Below the pieces are notes generated by a model. It had not been told where the DNA came from and did not search any database. It saw only the letters and a list, made by a program, of their open reading frames with translations. From contig CAIQON010000284.1 in the NCBI GenBank assembly GCA_903873475.1, forward strand, positions 1 to 45,999: a stretch of 45,999 nt of DNA. The letters run 5' to 3'. This document shows positions 18,164 to 26,745 of the stretch, in pieces. Both the position numbers and the translations under genes were made by a program. Each line of letters starts with the position of its first letter. Position 1 is the first letter of the stretch. The DNA is from an uncultured bacterium. GTDB lineage: Bacteria; Pseudomonadota; Gammaproteobacteria; Burkholderiales; CAIKXV01.

Positions 18164-18874
18164 ATGGCGCACCGCACGAGCACAGAGATCGGCAGCAGGA
18201 CCATCCGCAACGCACGGTCGCGCCTGTCTGCTGCAGGGGTTTCCCTGGTGCAGGCAGCCTGTTTCGCGGGTGTCCTTGGCTGCACCGGATCGGCACTGGC
18301 GCAGTCGCCGTCGGCGACCGGCTGGTATACCGGGTTCGGATTGGGCCAGTCGCGCCTCGGTTTCAAGACTGGCGACTTCAGCATCGGTGGCGCAGGCACG
18401 GTCGCCACGTTCGACGACAGCAACACGGCGTACAGGTTCTTCGCCGGCTATCGCCTGCTGCCGTGGCTGGCCGTCGAAGGCGGCTACGACAATCTCGGAA
18501 ACAACGCGGTCATCTACACCAGCGGTGGCGGTAGCGCCAGGCTCGCCTACAAGGTCGATGCCGTGAAGCTGGCCGGTGTCGGTTCGATCCCCTTCGGCAA
18601 CACCGGTTTCTCGGCATTCGGCAAGGTCGGCTTCGGCTACACCCGGGTGCGCGCGGACAGCGGCAACTTCCCCGCTGTCGTGGGCCGGGCCGAACTGTCC
18701 GAGCGTGACTGGAAGATCTCGCCGGTCATCGGCGCTGGCTTGCAGTACCAGCTGCCGCGTGGTCTCGCGCTGCGCGCCGAATACGAGCAGTACAACGAGG
18801 TCGGCGACTCGCCGCTGCCGAGCGGACGCGCACGCGCCAGCCTCTGGTCGCTGTCGCTGATGTACCTGTTCTAG
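18164..18874 (+). CDS. outer-membrane beta-barrel protein (OmpA/OmpW-like porin domain)
   Basis: The 236-residue product has a signal peptide ending near GSALA before QSPSATGWYTGFGLGQSRLGF. Alternating amphipathic strands then run to the end: YRFFAGYRLLPWLAVEGGYDNLG, FSAFGKVGFGYTRVRAD, VIGAGLQYQLPRGLALRAEYEQYN, SLWSLSLMYLF. The terminal Phe is the usual BAM-recognition residue of outer-membrane barrels. The pattern matches an eight-stranded OmpA-type barrel without a peptidoglycan domain. I chose ATG 18164 because GAGG lies eight bases before it; the track's ATG at 18146 would add six residues. Function, whether structural or a small-solute channel, is open. Confidence 0.82.
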   Translation: MAHRTSTEIGSRTIRNARSRLSAAGVSLVQAACFAGVLGCTGSALAQSPSATGWYTGFGLGQSRLGFKTGDFSIGGAGTVATFDDSNTAYRFFAGYRLLPWLAVEGGYDNLGNNAVIYTSGGGSARLAYKVDAVKLAGVGSIPFGNTGFSAFGKVGFGYTRVRADSGNFPAVVGRAELSERDWKISPVIGAGLQYQLPRGLALRAEYEQYNEVGDSPLPSGRARASLWSLSLMYLF

Positions 18875-18899
18875 CTTCGTCTGGCAGCGCATGGCCGGT

Positions 18900-19640
18900 T
18901 CAGCGCAGCAGCAGCGCCGCGCCGGAGACGACAAGCAGGACGGCGACGATGCGGCGGAAGCCGGCGGGTGTCGCGCGCGCATGCATGCGTGCCCCGATGC
19001 CCAGCCCGAGCAGCGCACAGGGCAGTGCCAGCGCCGCGAGAACCAGCGTGCCGCGATCGAAGTGGCCGAGGCTCAGGTAACCCAGCCCGCGCAGCGTGCC
19101 CAGTACAACCAGCACTGCGGACATCGAGGCGCGAAACCTGCCTTTCTCCATCTTCAGCCATTCGAGGTACACGCCGTAGACCGGTCCGGCGAGGCCGCCG
19201 AAGGTCGTGCCCACGATCGCTGCGAAGGTTGCCAGCGGTGGCACGACCAGCCAGCGTGGCAGGCGTGGACCGGTCGACGGCCGGTCGCCCTTGAACAGCG
19301 ACCACAGGCCGAAGCCCGCGACGAATGTGCCCAGCGCGGTGACCAGCGTGTCGTCGCCGAGCCGGTCGAACAGGTACAGGCCGACCGCGACGCCGACCAG
19401 GCTCCAGGGCAGCAGCGGCTTGAGGTCATGCCAGGCAATCTGGTCGCGATGGCGCACCGCGATGCCGATCGAGGACAGCACCGCGATCAGCGTGACCACG
19501 GGCACCACCATCGTCAGCGGCAGGAACAATGCGAGCGCCGGGATCAGGATAGCGCCGAATCCGGCCAGGTTGCGTATCGCGAAGCCGGCGGTGAAGATCA
19601 GCGCCGCCCACGCCAGCTGGAACGTGCTCAGGCCTTCCAT
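18900..19640 (-). CDS. TauE/SafE family sulfite/organosulfonate-type permease
   Basis: The 246-residue product has about eight membrane segments in two halves, with the family features NLAGFGAILIPALALFLPL near the N-terminus and GGLAGPVYGVYL in the second half. TauE/SafE proteins are inner-membrane carriers linked to export or uptake of sulfite, sulfoacetate or other C2 compounds; the substrate here is unknown. It starts four bases after the RSH stop, so it is probably co-transcribed with the stringent-response gene, an unusual partner. Its stop faces the outer-membrane protein gene 25 bp away. Confidence 0.87.
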   Translation of the reverse strand: MEGLSTFQLAWAALIFTAGFAIRNLAGFGAILIPALALFLPLTMVVPVVTLIAVLSSIGIAVRHRDQIAWHDLKPLLPWSLVGVAVGLYLFDRLGDDTLVTALGTFVAGFGLWSLFKGDRPSTGPRLPRWLVVPPLATFAAIVGTTFGGLAGPVYGVYLEWLKMEKGRFRASMSAVLVVLGTLRGLGYLSLGHFDRGTLVLAALALPCALLGLGIGARMHARATPAGFRRIVAVLLVVSGAALLLR

Positions 19641-19644
19641 CGGC

Positions 19645-21780
19645 TCACTGGTCGCGCTCCCGCGGCTGTCCCTTCACGCGGACGATGCGCGCCACCTCGG
19701 GGATCAGTCGCAGCCGTTTCATGATCTGCGCCAGGTGGAAGCGGTTGGTCACCTGCAGCGTGAAGTTCATCGTCGAATAGGCGCTGGAGTCGGACTGCTC
19801 GACGCTGACGTTGTCGATGTTCGACCCCGCTTCGGCGATGCCGCCGGCCACGCGTGCGAGAACCCCGCGCTCGTTCGCCACCGACAGTCGGATGTTCACG
19901 AGGAACGTGCGGCGTGTCTTGTCGTCCCATTGCACGTCGACCCAGCGGTCGGATTCATGCCGGCTCTTGCGGATCACCGGGCAGTCCTGGGTGTGGATCA
20001 CGATGCCCTGGCCCTTGCTGACCAGGCCGATCACCGGGTCGCCCGGGATCGGGTTGCAGCAGCGCGCCAGCTGCGCGGCCATGCCCTCGGTGCCGCGGAT
20101 CAGGATGGTGCCCGGCATCTGCTGCTCTGACGGGGCGATGCCCGATCGCTGCAGCAGGCTGGCGGCGACCACGGCGGCGAGCCGCTTGCCCAACCCGATA
20201 TCGGCGTGCAGTTCCGACTTGCTCTTCGCGCCCGACTCGCGCAGGTACTTGTCCCAGCTGTCGGCGCCGATCTCCGCCGGCGTACCCTTGAGCGTAGCCA
20301 GTGCCTGGTTCAGCAGCCGCTCGCCGAGCAGCACCGACTCCTCGAGCTGCATGGTCTTGAGGACGTGCCGGATCTGCGAGCGCGCGCGCGCGGTGGCGAC
20401 GAAATTGAGCCAGGCCGGGTTCGGCCGCGCCTGTACCGCGATGATGATGTCCACGCGGTCGCCGTTCTTCAGCTCCGTGCGCAGCGGCATCAGCTCGTCG
20501 TTGATCTTCACCGCGATCGCGCGGTTGCCGATGTCCGTGTGCACGAAGTACGCGAAGTCGACCGCTGTCGCGCCGCGCGGCAGCGCCATGATCTTGCCCT
20601 TCGGCGTGAACACGTACACCTCGTCGGGGAACAGGTCGACCTTCAGGTGTTCCAGGAACTCGACCGCGGTGCCCGAGGTGGTCTGCAGTTCGAGCAGGCT
20701 CTGCAGCCACTGGTGGGTCTTCTGGTGCAACTCGTTCAGGTCGGCGTCGGAGGTCTTGTACAGCCAGTGCGAGGCCACGCCGGCCTCGGCGATCTTGTGC
20801 ATCTCGTGCGTCCGGATCTGCACTTCCAGGGGCATGCCGAACGGGCCGAACAGCGTCGTGTGCAGCGACTGGTAGCCGTTCGCCTTCGGGATCGCGATGT
20901 AGTCCTTGAACTTGCCCGGGAAGGGCTTGTAGAGGCCGTGCAGGATGCCCAGCGTCACGTAGCAGGACGGCACGTCTTTCACGATCACGCGGAAGCCGTA
21001 GATGTCCTGAACCTGCGCGAACGACAGTTGCTTCTCGAGCATCTTGTTGTAGATCGAGTGCAGGTGCTTCTCGCGCCCGGTGACCGCTGCGTCGATGCCG
21101 CCCTCCTTGAGTCGCGCGAGGATCGCGTCGAGCACCTTGCCGACCACTTCGCGGCGGTTTCCGCGCGAGGTCTTGAGCGCCTTGGAAAGCACCCGGTACC
21201 GTGTCGGGTGCAGGTAGCGGAACGACAGGTCTTCCAGTTCCTGGTAGATGCTGTTGAGCCCCAGCCGGTTGGCTATGGGCGCGTAGATGTCGAGCGTCTC
21301 GCGCGCGATGCGCTTCTTGCGTGCCGGATCCATCACCTGCATCGTGCGCATGTTGTGCAGGCGATCGGCGAGCTTGATCAGGATCACGCGCACGTCGCGC
21401 GCCATCGCCAGCAGCATCTTGCGGAAATTCTCGGCCTGGAAGTCTTCCTTGCTCTGGAACTCGATCGCGTCGATCTTCGACACGCCGTCTACCAGTTCGG
21501 CGACCGGCTTGCCGAACGATTCGGCGATCTCCTCCTTCGTGACGGCCGTGTCCTCCATCACGTCGTGCAGGAGAGCGGCGGTCAGCGCCTGCGGATCGAG
21601 GTGCCACTGGGCCAGGATCTTCGCGACCGCGAGCGGATGCGAGATATAGGGTTCGCCGCTCTTGCGGAACTGCCCGTGGTGCGCGGCCTCGCTGAATGCG
21701 TAGGCGCGTTGCAGCCTGGAAACGTCGTCTGCCTTGAGGTAGGACGTGAGGTCCTTGAACAGCAGTTCGGATTCGAGCAT
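19645..21780 (-). CDS. spoT: bifunctional (p)ppGpp synthetase/hydrolase (RSH, SpoT type)
   Basis: The 711-residue RelA/SpoT homologue makes and degrades the alarmone (p)ppGpp. The domains are in standard order. The hydrolase domain has HDVMED (His72/Asp73) and KLADRLHNMRT. The synthetase domain has GREKHLHSIYNKM, KDYIAIPKANGYQSLHTT and EVQIRT. A TGS domain (VYVFTPKGKIMALPRGATAVDFAY), a Cys-containing linker (ARCCNPIPGD) and a C-terminal ACT domain follow. The synthetase segment reads KFKD where bifunctional enzymes have RXKD and monofunctional RelA has EXDD, and the hydrolase residues are intact, so both activities are expected. It lies downstream of rpoZ with a terminator-like hairpin between them, and a TauE permease follows after four bases. 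Confidence 0.97.
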   Translation of the reverse strand: MLESELLFKDLTSYLKADDVSRLQRAYAFSEAAHHGQFRKSGEPYISHPLAVAKILAQWHLDPQALTAALLHDVMEDTAVTKEEIAESFGKPVAELVDGVSKIDAIEFQSKEDFQAENFRKMLLAMARDVRVILIKLADRLHNMRTMQVMDPARKKRIARETLDIYAPIANRLGLNSIYQELEDLSFRYLHPTRYRVLSKALKTSRGNRREVVGKVLDAILARLKEGGIDAAVTGREKHLHSIYNKMLEKQLSFAQVQDIYGFRVIVKDVPSCYVTLGILHGLYKPFPGKFKDYIAIPKANGYQSLHTTLFGPFGMPLEVQIRTHEMHKIAEAGVASHWLYKTSDADLNELHQKTHQWLQSLLELQTTSGTAVEFLEHLKVDLFPDEVYVFTPKGKIMALPRGATAVDFAYFVHTDIGNRAIAVKINDELMPLRTELKNGDRVDIIIAVQARPNPAWLNFVATARARSQIRHVLKTMQLEESVLLGERLLNQALATLKGTPAEIGADSWDKYLRESGAKSKSELHADIGLGKRLAAVVAASLLQRSGIAPSEQQMPGTILIRGTEGMAAQLARCCNPIPGDPVIGLVSKGQGIVIHTQDCPVIRKSRHESDRWVDVQWDDKTRRTFLVNIRLSVANERGVLARVAGGIAEAGSNIDNVSVEQSDSSAYSTMNFTLQVTNRFHLAQIMKRLRLIPEVARIVRVKGQPRERDQ

Positions 21781-21830
21781 CAGCGCTGCAGCCCGGGTGG
21801 GTGGTTCATCGGCTTCGAGAGCCTACCAGA

Positions 21831-21871
21831 AAGCAAAACGCCGCCCGGGGCCTTCGCGGCGGGGCGGCGTT
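21831..21871 (-). terminator. Rho-independent terminator or attenuator between rpoZ and spoT
   Basis: On the minus strand AACGCCGCCC, a 15-base loop and GGGCGGCGTT form a perfect ten-pair stem, directly followed by TTGCTTTC, a short U-rich tail. It lies about 65 bp after the rpoZ stop and 50 bp before the RSH start. It is the best intrinsic terminator in the window. Complete termination would require a separate promoter for the RSH gene. Confidence 0.72.
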
Positions 21872-21938
21872 GCCGAGTGCGCCCGATGCGTGTCGCTGCA
21901 CGCACCAGGACCGGCGGGCGCGTGGCGCCCTGCACGGC

Positions 21939-22148
21939 TCAGGTATTCGGCGCGCGGTGCATGATGTCGAGGCTGATCTTGCCCATGGCGATCTCGCGCA
22001 GCGCGATCACCGTCGGCTTGTCCTTGTTTGCCTCGACCAGCGGCGTGGCGCCCATCGTCAACTGGCGTGCGCGGTAGGTGGCCGCGAGCGTGAGTTCGAA
22101 ACGGTTGGTGACCTGCTTGAGGGCGTCATCTACGGTGATACGGGCCAT
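21939..22148 (-). CDS. rpoZ: RNA polymerase omega subunit
   Basis: The 69-residue product begins [30 protein letters not shown], the canonical omega-subunit sequence. It continues with [19 protein letters not shown]. Omega helps assemble RNA polymerase and forms part of a ppGpp-binding site in proteobacteria. The gmk-rpoZ-spoT order is conserved and links the alarmone enzyme to one of its targets. It starts 45 bp after gmk. Length and motifs are normal. Confidence 0.97.
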   Translation of the reverse strand: MARITVDDALKQVTNRFELTLAATYRARQLTMGATPLVEANKDKPTVIALREIAMGKISLDIMHRAPNT

Positions 22149-22168
22149 GTGTAAATCTCCGGCAGCCT

Positions 22169-22185
22169 GGCGCGCGAGGCGCGCC
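22169..22185 (-). other. compact GC hairpin in the gmk-rpoZ gap
   Basis: GGCGCGC, loop GAG, GCGCGCC forms a perfect seven-pair hairpin within the 45-bp gap. There is no U-tract, so it is more likely a pause, processing or stability element than a terminator. Confidence 0.35.
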
Positions 22186-22193
22186 GGGCGGGT

Positions 22194-22802
22194 TCATCTG
22201 AGCGCTTGTATCAGCGCCTGGTGGCGTACGAGTTGCGCGGGACGCATCAGGCGGTGCGCGATCACGATGCTCTGCAGTTCGCGCGCAGCGGTGGCGAATA
22301 CCGAATTCACTATAACATAGTCGAATTCGCCGACATGGGCTATCTCGGCGCGCGCTGCCCTGACGCGGCGGGCGATCACCTCTTCGCTGTCCTGCCCGCG
22401 GCCGCGCAACCTCGACTCGAGCGCTTCGATCGACGGCGGCAGTATGAACACGCTCACCGCCTGCGGGTACAACTGCCGCACCTGCTGCGCACCCTGCCAG
22501 TCGATCTCGAGCACGATATCCTCGCCCGCCGCCAGCGCATCCAGCACCCAGGTTCGTCCGGTGCCGTAGCAGTTGCCGTGCACCCGCGCATGTTCGAGCA
22601 GGTCGTTCGACTCGATCATCCGCTCGAATTCGGGCATGGCCACGAAATGGTAATCGTGCCCGTCCGCCTCGCCCGGCCGAGGCGCGCGTGTCGTGTAGGA
22701 CACCGACTTGCGGACCGCCGGGTCGGCCGCGAGCAGCGCATTGACCAGCGAGGTCTTGCCCGCACCCGAAGGCGCGCTGACGACGAACAGGCAGCCGCTC
22801 AT
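22194..22802 (-). CDS. gmk: guanylate kinase
   Basis: Gmk phosphorylates GMP to GDP with ATP, in the cytoplasm. The 202-residue product starts MSGCLFVVSAPSGAGKTSLVNALL, with the P-loop at about residues 9-17. The GMP-binding region SYTTRAPRPGEADGHDYHFV and the lid region around RLRGRGQDSEEVIARRV follow. The start codon directly abuts the yicC stop with no gap, indicating co-translation in a yicC-gmk-rpoZ unit. Confidence 0.97.
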   Translation of the reverse strand: MSGCLFVVSAPSGAGKTSLVNALLAADPAVRKSVSYTTRAPRPGEADGHDYHFVAMPEFERMIESNDLLEHARVHGNCYGTGRTWVLDALAAGEDIVLEIDWQGAQQVRQLYPQAVSVFILPPSIEALESRLRGRGQDSEEVIARRVRAARAEIAHVGEFDYVIVNSVFATAARELQSIVIAHRLMRPAQLVRHQALIQALR

Positions 22803-23678
22803 CTATTCGACATTCTGGATCTGCTCGCGCATCTGCTCGATCAGCACCTTGAGCTCGATGGCGGCCTGGGTGGTGGCGGTATCGACCGATTTCGAGCCCA
22901 GCGTGTTGGATTCGCGGTTGAATTCCTGCATCAGGAAGTCGAGCCGCTTGCCGACCGCACCGCCGCGCGACAGCGTGCGCCGCAGTTCATCGACGTGGGC
23001 GCAGAGACGGGACAGTTCTTCCTCGACGTCGATCTTCGACGCGTACAGTACGAGTTCATGGGCGAGGCGATCCGGGTCGGCCGCGATGCCTGCATCGGCC
23101 AGCCGGGCCAGCAGCCGTTCGCGCTGTGCCGCGAGCAGCGCCGGGATGCGCGGCTTGACGTCGGCTACGATCGCCGCGACGCCGTCGGCACGCTCCAGGA
23201 TGAAGGCGCGCAACTTGTCGCCCTCGCGCTCGCGCGATGCGTTGAACTGCAACAGCGCCTCGTCGCACAGCCCGAGCACGATGTCGCGCAGCGCATCGCC
23301 GGCGAGCGCCTGGGTCACCAGCACGCCGGGCCAGCGCAGGATCTCCGCGACGCCCAGCGCGGGCGCACCCGGGGCTGCCGTGCGCACGGCGGTGGCCAGT
23401 TGCAGCAGGTTCGCCAGCGCGGCCGGATCGAGCGACCCCTGGGTGCCGCCGGTGCCCGCGGCGTTGATCGACATGCGGCATTCGACCTTGCCGCGTCCGA
23501 CCTTCGCCGCCACGCGCTCGCGCATCGGCTGCTCGAACGGCCGCAGTTCTTCCGGCATCCGGAACTGCAGGTCGAGGAAGCGGTTGTTCACCGCGCGCAA
23601 TTCGAGCGTGAACACGCCCTGCGGCAATTCGCGCGTGGCCACCGCGTAGCCGGTCATGCTGCTGATCTTGCCTGCCAT
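22803..23678 (-). CDS. yicC: YicC family endoribonuclease
   Basis: The 291-residue product starts MAGKISSMTGYAVATREL and ends ELKVLIEQMREQIQNVE, both characteristic of YicC. KIDVEEELSRLCAHVDELRRTL and GKRLDFLMQEFNRESNTLGSKS are further conserved blocks. The E. coli homologue has been described as an endoribonuclease or RNA-decay adaptor. I chose ATG 23678; the track ORF adds 25 residues without homology. A shorter start at 23657 (MTGYA) is also possible. It is the first gene of the leftward unit, and a candidate promoter lies just upstream. Confidence 0.93.
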   Translation of the reverse strand: MAGKISSMTGYAVATRELPQGVFTLELRAVNNRFLDLQFRMPEELRPFEQPMRERVAAKVGRGKVECRMSINAAGTGGTQGSLDPAALANLLQLATAVRTAAPGAPALGVAEILRWPGVLVTQALAGDALRDIVLGLCDEALLQFNASREREGDKLRAFILERADGVAAIVADVKPRIPALLAAQRERLLARLADAGIAADPDRLAHELVLYASKIDVEEELSRLCAHVDELRRTLSRGGAVGKRLDFLMQEFNRESNTLGSKSVDTATTQAAIELKVLIEQMREQIQNVE

Positions 23679-23712
23679 GGGTCTGCCTGGGATCTGCCTG
23701 TGTGTTTCGGGG

Positions 23713-23741
23713 GTTGTAACCGCGCACGCCAGCGCAGACAA
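23713..23741 (-). promoter_or_regulatory. candidate sigma70 promoter for yicC-gmk-rpoZ
   Basis: On the minus strand TTGTCT (23741-23736) and TACAAC (23718-23713) are separated by exactly 17 bp. Each matches its consensus at four of six positions. The predicted start would lie about 25-30 bp before yicC, in the gap shared with divergent rph. Confidence 0.4.
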
Positions 23742-23782
23742 TCCGCGCCTCATATCGACGATAGCACAGCGCCTGCCCCCCG

Positions 23783-24562
23783 ATGACCCAGCCCGCCAGC
23801 AATGCCACCGCCCCCGCCCCCGCGCTCACCCGGCCCAGCGGACGCGCGCCCTCCGCCCTGCGGCGCGTGACCCTCGAACGCGGCTTCACGCGCCATGCCG
23901 AGGGTTCGGTGCTGGTCACCGCCGGCGAGACCCGGGTGATCTGCACCGCCAGCATCGAAGAAGGCGTACCGTCGTTCCTGCGCGGCAAGGGGCAGGGCTG
24001 GATGACCGCCGAGTACGGCATGTTGCCGCGCTCGACGCACACGCGCATGGCGCGCGAAGCGGCGCGCGGCAAGCAGTCGGGTCGCACCCAGGAGATCCAG
24101 CGCCTGATCGGCCGGTCGCTGCGCGCGGCGGTCGACCTCACGGCGCTCGGCGAGCGCACCCTGCAGATCGACTGCGACGTGATCCAGGCCGATGGTGGCA
24201 CCCGCACCGCGAGCATCACGGGCGCCTTCGTCGCGGTACACGATGCGTTGTCCGGGCTGGTCCGACAGGGCCTGATACCGGCGCTGCCGATCCGCGACCA
24301 TGTCGCGGCGGTGTCGGTCGGCGTCTGGCACGGCATGCCGGTGCTCGACCTCGACTACGCTGAAGACTCCGACTGCGACACCGACATGAACGTGGTGATG
24401 AACGGCAGCGGCGGCTTCATCGAGGTACAGGGCACGGCAGAGGGCGAAGCCTTCTCGCGCGAGGAGATGGACGCGCTGCTGGCGCTGGCGCAGAAGGGCA
24501 TCGCGGAACTGGTCGAGTTGCAGAAGCAGGTGTTGTCCACCCCGGCTGCGGGCGGTGCCTGA
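23783..24562 (+). CDS. rph: ribonuclease PH
   Basis: RNase PH is a phosphorolytic 3'-5' exoribonuclease that trims tRNA 3' ends. The 259-residue product contains [39 protein letters not shown] and [20 protein letters not shown], both diagnostic, and [19 protein letters not shown] with the acidic metal-site residues. A leader of about 18 residues rich in Ala and Pro precedes the conserved start. No clear ribosome-binding site is visible. It overlaps rdgB by eight bases. Confidence 0.97.
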   Translation: MTQPASNATAPAPALTRPSGRAPSALRRVTLERGFTRHAEGSVLVTAGETRVICTASIEEGVPSFLRGKGQGWMTAEYGMLPRSTHTRMAREAARGKQSGRTQEIQRLIGRSLRAAVDLTALGERTLQIDCDVIQADGGTRTASITGAFVAVHDALSGLVRQGLIPALPIRDHVAAVSVGVWHGMPVLDLDYAEDSDCDTDMNVVMNGSGGFIEVQGTAEGEAFSREEMDALLALAQKGIAELVELQKQVLSTPAAGGA

Positions 24563-25172
24563 AGTGGCGTCCGGGAACGCGCGTACACGCCTGGTGATCG
24601 CCAGCGGCAATGCCGGCAAGCTGCGCGAGATCGACCACATTCTCGCGCCGCTGAACTTCGAGGTGATCCCGCAGGGCGCGCTGGGAGTGACCGAGGCGCC
24701 CGAGCCGTACTGCACCTTCATCGAGAATGCGCTGGCCAAGGCGCGCCACGCCTCGGCGTCGACCGGGCTGCCGGCGCTCGCCGACGATTCCGGCATCTGC
24801 GTCCCGGCACTGGGCGGGGCGCCCGGCGTGCATTCCGCGCGCTATGCCGGCGAGCCGAAGTCGGATGCACGCAACAACGAGAAACTCGTTGCCGCGCTCG
24901 ACGGCATCGCCGACCGGCGCGCACACTACTGCTGCGTGATCGTGGTGGTGCGCTCGGCCGATGATCCGCAGCCGCTGATCGGCGAAGGTGTCTGGGCTGG
25001 CGAAGTCGCCCGGGCGCCGGCCGGAGAAGGCGGCTTCGGCTACGATCCGTGGTTCCTGATTCCCTCGGCCGGGCTGACCGCCGCACAGATGCCGGCGGAA
25101 CGGAAGAACCGGATCAGCCACCGGGCGATGGCGCTGGCGAGCATCGCCGGGAAGCTGCGCTCGGATTTCTGA
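24555..25172 (+). CDS. rdgB: XTP/dITP diphosphatase (non-canonical purine NTPase)
   Basis: The enzyme removes ITP, dITP and XTP from nucleotide pools. The 205-residue product has [18 protein letters not shown] at the N-terminus, [25 protein letters not shown], and [11 protein letters not shown] with RISHRAMAL, the standard HAM1/RdgB motifs. The start is GTG 24555, inside the end of rph. The rph-rdgB pair is widespread. In many betaproteobacteria hemW follows, but here a NYN-domain gene takes that place. Confidence 0.96.
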   Translation: MPEVASGNARTRLVIASGNAGKLREIDHILAPLNFEVIPQGALGVTEAPEPYCTFIENALAKARHASASTGLPALADDSGICVPALGGAPGVHSARYAGEPKSDARNNEKLVAALDGIADRRAHYCCVIVVVRSADDPQPLIGEGVWAGEVARAPAGEGGFGYDPWFLIPSAGLTAAQMPAERKNRISHRAMALASIAGKLRSDF

Positions 25173-25176
25173 AGGC

Positions 25177-25223
25177 CCGCCGGTCCGCCGGCGGCGGGAT
25201 CAACCGCGCGAATGCCCGCGCGG
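25177..25223 (+). other. two adjacent GC hairpins in the rdgB-NYN gap
   Basis: CCGCCGG, loop TCCG, CCGGCGG (25177-25194) is followed by CCGCGCG, a six-base loop, CGCGCGG (25204-25223). Together they fill most of the 73-bp gap. Neither has a T-tract. They may weaken readthrough from rdgB or protect a transcript end. Confidence 0.4.
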
Positions 25224-25245
25224 GACCCCACATTAGGACATGTCG

Positions 25246-26745
25246 ATGGCGAGCCAGACCGAAATCACCAACATGGCCGTGTTCTGCGATTTCGAGAACG
25301 TGGCCCTCGGCGTGCGTGACGCCAACTACGCCAAGTTCGACATCGACAAGGTGCTCGAGCGGCTGCTGCTCAAGGGCAACATCGTGGTGCGCAAGGCGTA
25401 CTGCGACTGGGACCGGTACAAACAGTTCAAGCGCTCGATGCACGAGGCTTCGTTCGAACTGATCGAGATCCCGCATGTACGCCAGTCGGGCAAGAACTCC
25501 GCCGACATCCGGATGGTCGTCGATGCGCTCGACCTCTGCTACACGAAGGCCCACCTCGATACCTTCGTGCTGCTCACCGGTGATTCCGACTTCTCGCCGC
25601 TGGTGGCCAAGCTGCGCGAGAACGCGAAGACGGTGATCGGCGTCGGGGTCAAGCAGTCGACCTCCGACCTCCTGATCAACATCTGCGACGAATTCATCTA
25701 TTACGACGACCTGGTGCGCGAGCAGTTGCCTGGCCGCGGCGGCGTGCCGCGTGGCCGTACCGGCACCTCGCGCCGCTCGGGCTCGGCGCGGCCCGACGGC
25801 AACGGCCACGCGGTGCAGCCGATGGTCGGTCCGCCGCTCCCGCTGCACGAGTCGCTGCGCGGTCCGGCACGTGGTGCCCCGCGCGAGCGCAATGTCGATG
25901 CCGGTTCGCGCGAAGCGCCCGGTGAATCTGCCACCGACTCGGCAGTCGGCGCCCTGATGCCTGCCGCTGAGCCGACGGTGCGGCCGGTGGCCGAAGCGAC
26001 CCTCGTCCCGGCTGAAGGCGCGGGTATCGACGACCGTACACTGCCAGCCGCTGAAGGCGAAGCGGGCGCCGGGCCCGCGCCGCGCGGCCGGGCCCGCGCG
26101 AAGAGCACGCGTACCCGGGCCGGCTCGCGCCGCGGGTCGGCTGCGCCTGCCGTGGACGAGAACGCCACCGCGGCGGAGGCTGCCGAGGCCGAACCGGCAC
26201 TCGTCGTGACGGTCAGCGGTGCAGGGGCATCCGAGTCGACCGTGGTGCCGGCCGACGAGGCCGTGGTGGCGGAAGCGCCCGCGCCGACTGCGAAGGGGCG
26301 CGCCCGCCGCCCGCGGGCTGGCAGCAAGGCTGCACTGGCGGCTGCCGCGAAGCTCGCCGAGGCCGAGGCGGAGGCCGCAGCCGAAGCGGCGGCGCAGCCA
26401 TCGGCCGTCACGGGCAGCGAACTCGCCGAGGCGGGTACCAATCCGGCAGCCATCCACCCGGCCGATCCGGTCAGCGATGGTTCCGACAAGGCGCAGCAGG
26501 CAATCGACCTGGTCCTGGCCACGGTCGAGGCACTGGTGGCCGAACGTGGCGAGGAAGAACGCATCTGGGGCTCGATGGTCAAGCAGACGCTGAAGCGGCG
26601 CAATCCGGGCTTCAACGAGTCGTACTACGGCTTCCGCTCGTTCAGCGAACTGCTCGAGGAGGCCCAGGCCCGCCGGCTGCTCGAACTCACCCGCGACGAG
26701 AAGTCGGGCGGATTCATCCTGCGCCTGACCCATCACGACGACTGA
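25246..26745 (+). CDS. NYN-domain (PIN-like) ribonuclease with C-terminal OST-HTH/LOTUS-like domain
   Basis: The 499-residue product has three parts. Residues 9-160 are a LabA-like NYN domain of the PIN nuclease fold, with acidic metal-site residues in FCDFEN (Asp15), SADIRMVVDAL (Asp87) and LLTGDSDFSPLV (Asp113/Asp115). Residues about 162-415 are a disordered Ala/Glu/Pro/Arg linker with basic RGRARAKSTRTRAGSRRG-type patches. Residues about 425-499 (IWGSMVKQTLKRRNPGFNESYYGFRSFSELLEEAQ) resemble an OST-HTH/LOTUS winged helix, an RNA-binding module. I chose ATG 25246 because AGGA is seven bases upstream; the track's ATG at 25240 is one base from it. RNA cleavage or RNA-linked regulation is inferred; the target is unknown. 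Confidence 0.85.
   Translation: MASQTEITNMAVFCDFENVALGVRDANYAKFDIDKVLERLLLKGNIVVRKAYCDWDRYKQFKRSMHEASFELIEIPHVRQSGKNSADIRMVVDALDLCYTKAHLDTFVLLTGDSDFSPLVAKLRENAKTVIGVGVKQSTSDLLINICDEFIYYDDLVREQLPGRGGVPRGRTGTSRRSGSARPDGNGHAVQPMVGPPLPLHESLRGPARGAPRERNVDAGSREAPGESATDSAVGALMPAAEPTVRPVAEATLVPAEGAGIDDRTLPAAEGEAGAGPAPRGRARAKSTRTRAGSRRGSAAPAVDENATAAEAAEAEPALVVTVSGAGASESTVVPADEAVVAEAPAPTAKGRARRPRAGSKAALAAAAKLAEAEAEAAAEAAAQPSAVTGSELAEAGTNPAAIHPADPVSDGSDKAQQAIDLVLATVEALVAERGEEERIWGSMVKQTLKRRNPGFNESYYGFRSFSELLEEAQARRLLELTRDEKSGGFILRLTHHDD

Noticed and set aside
19955-22077. Long ORFs on both strands over the RSH gene
   Set aside because: Shadows of the RSH reading frame, which is intact and contains all expected motifs.
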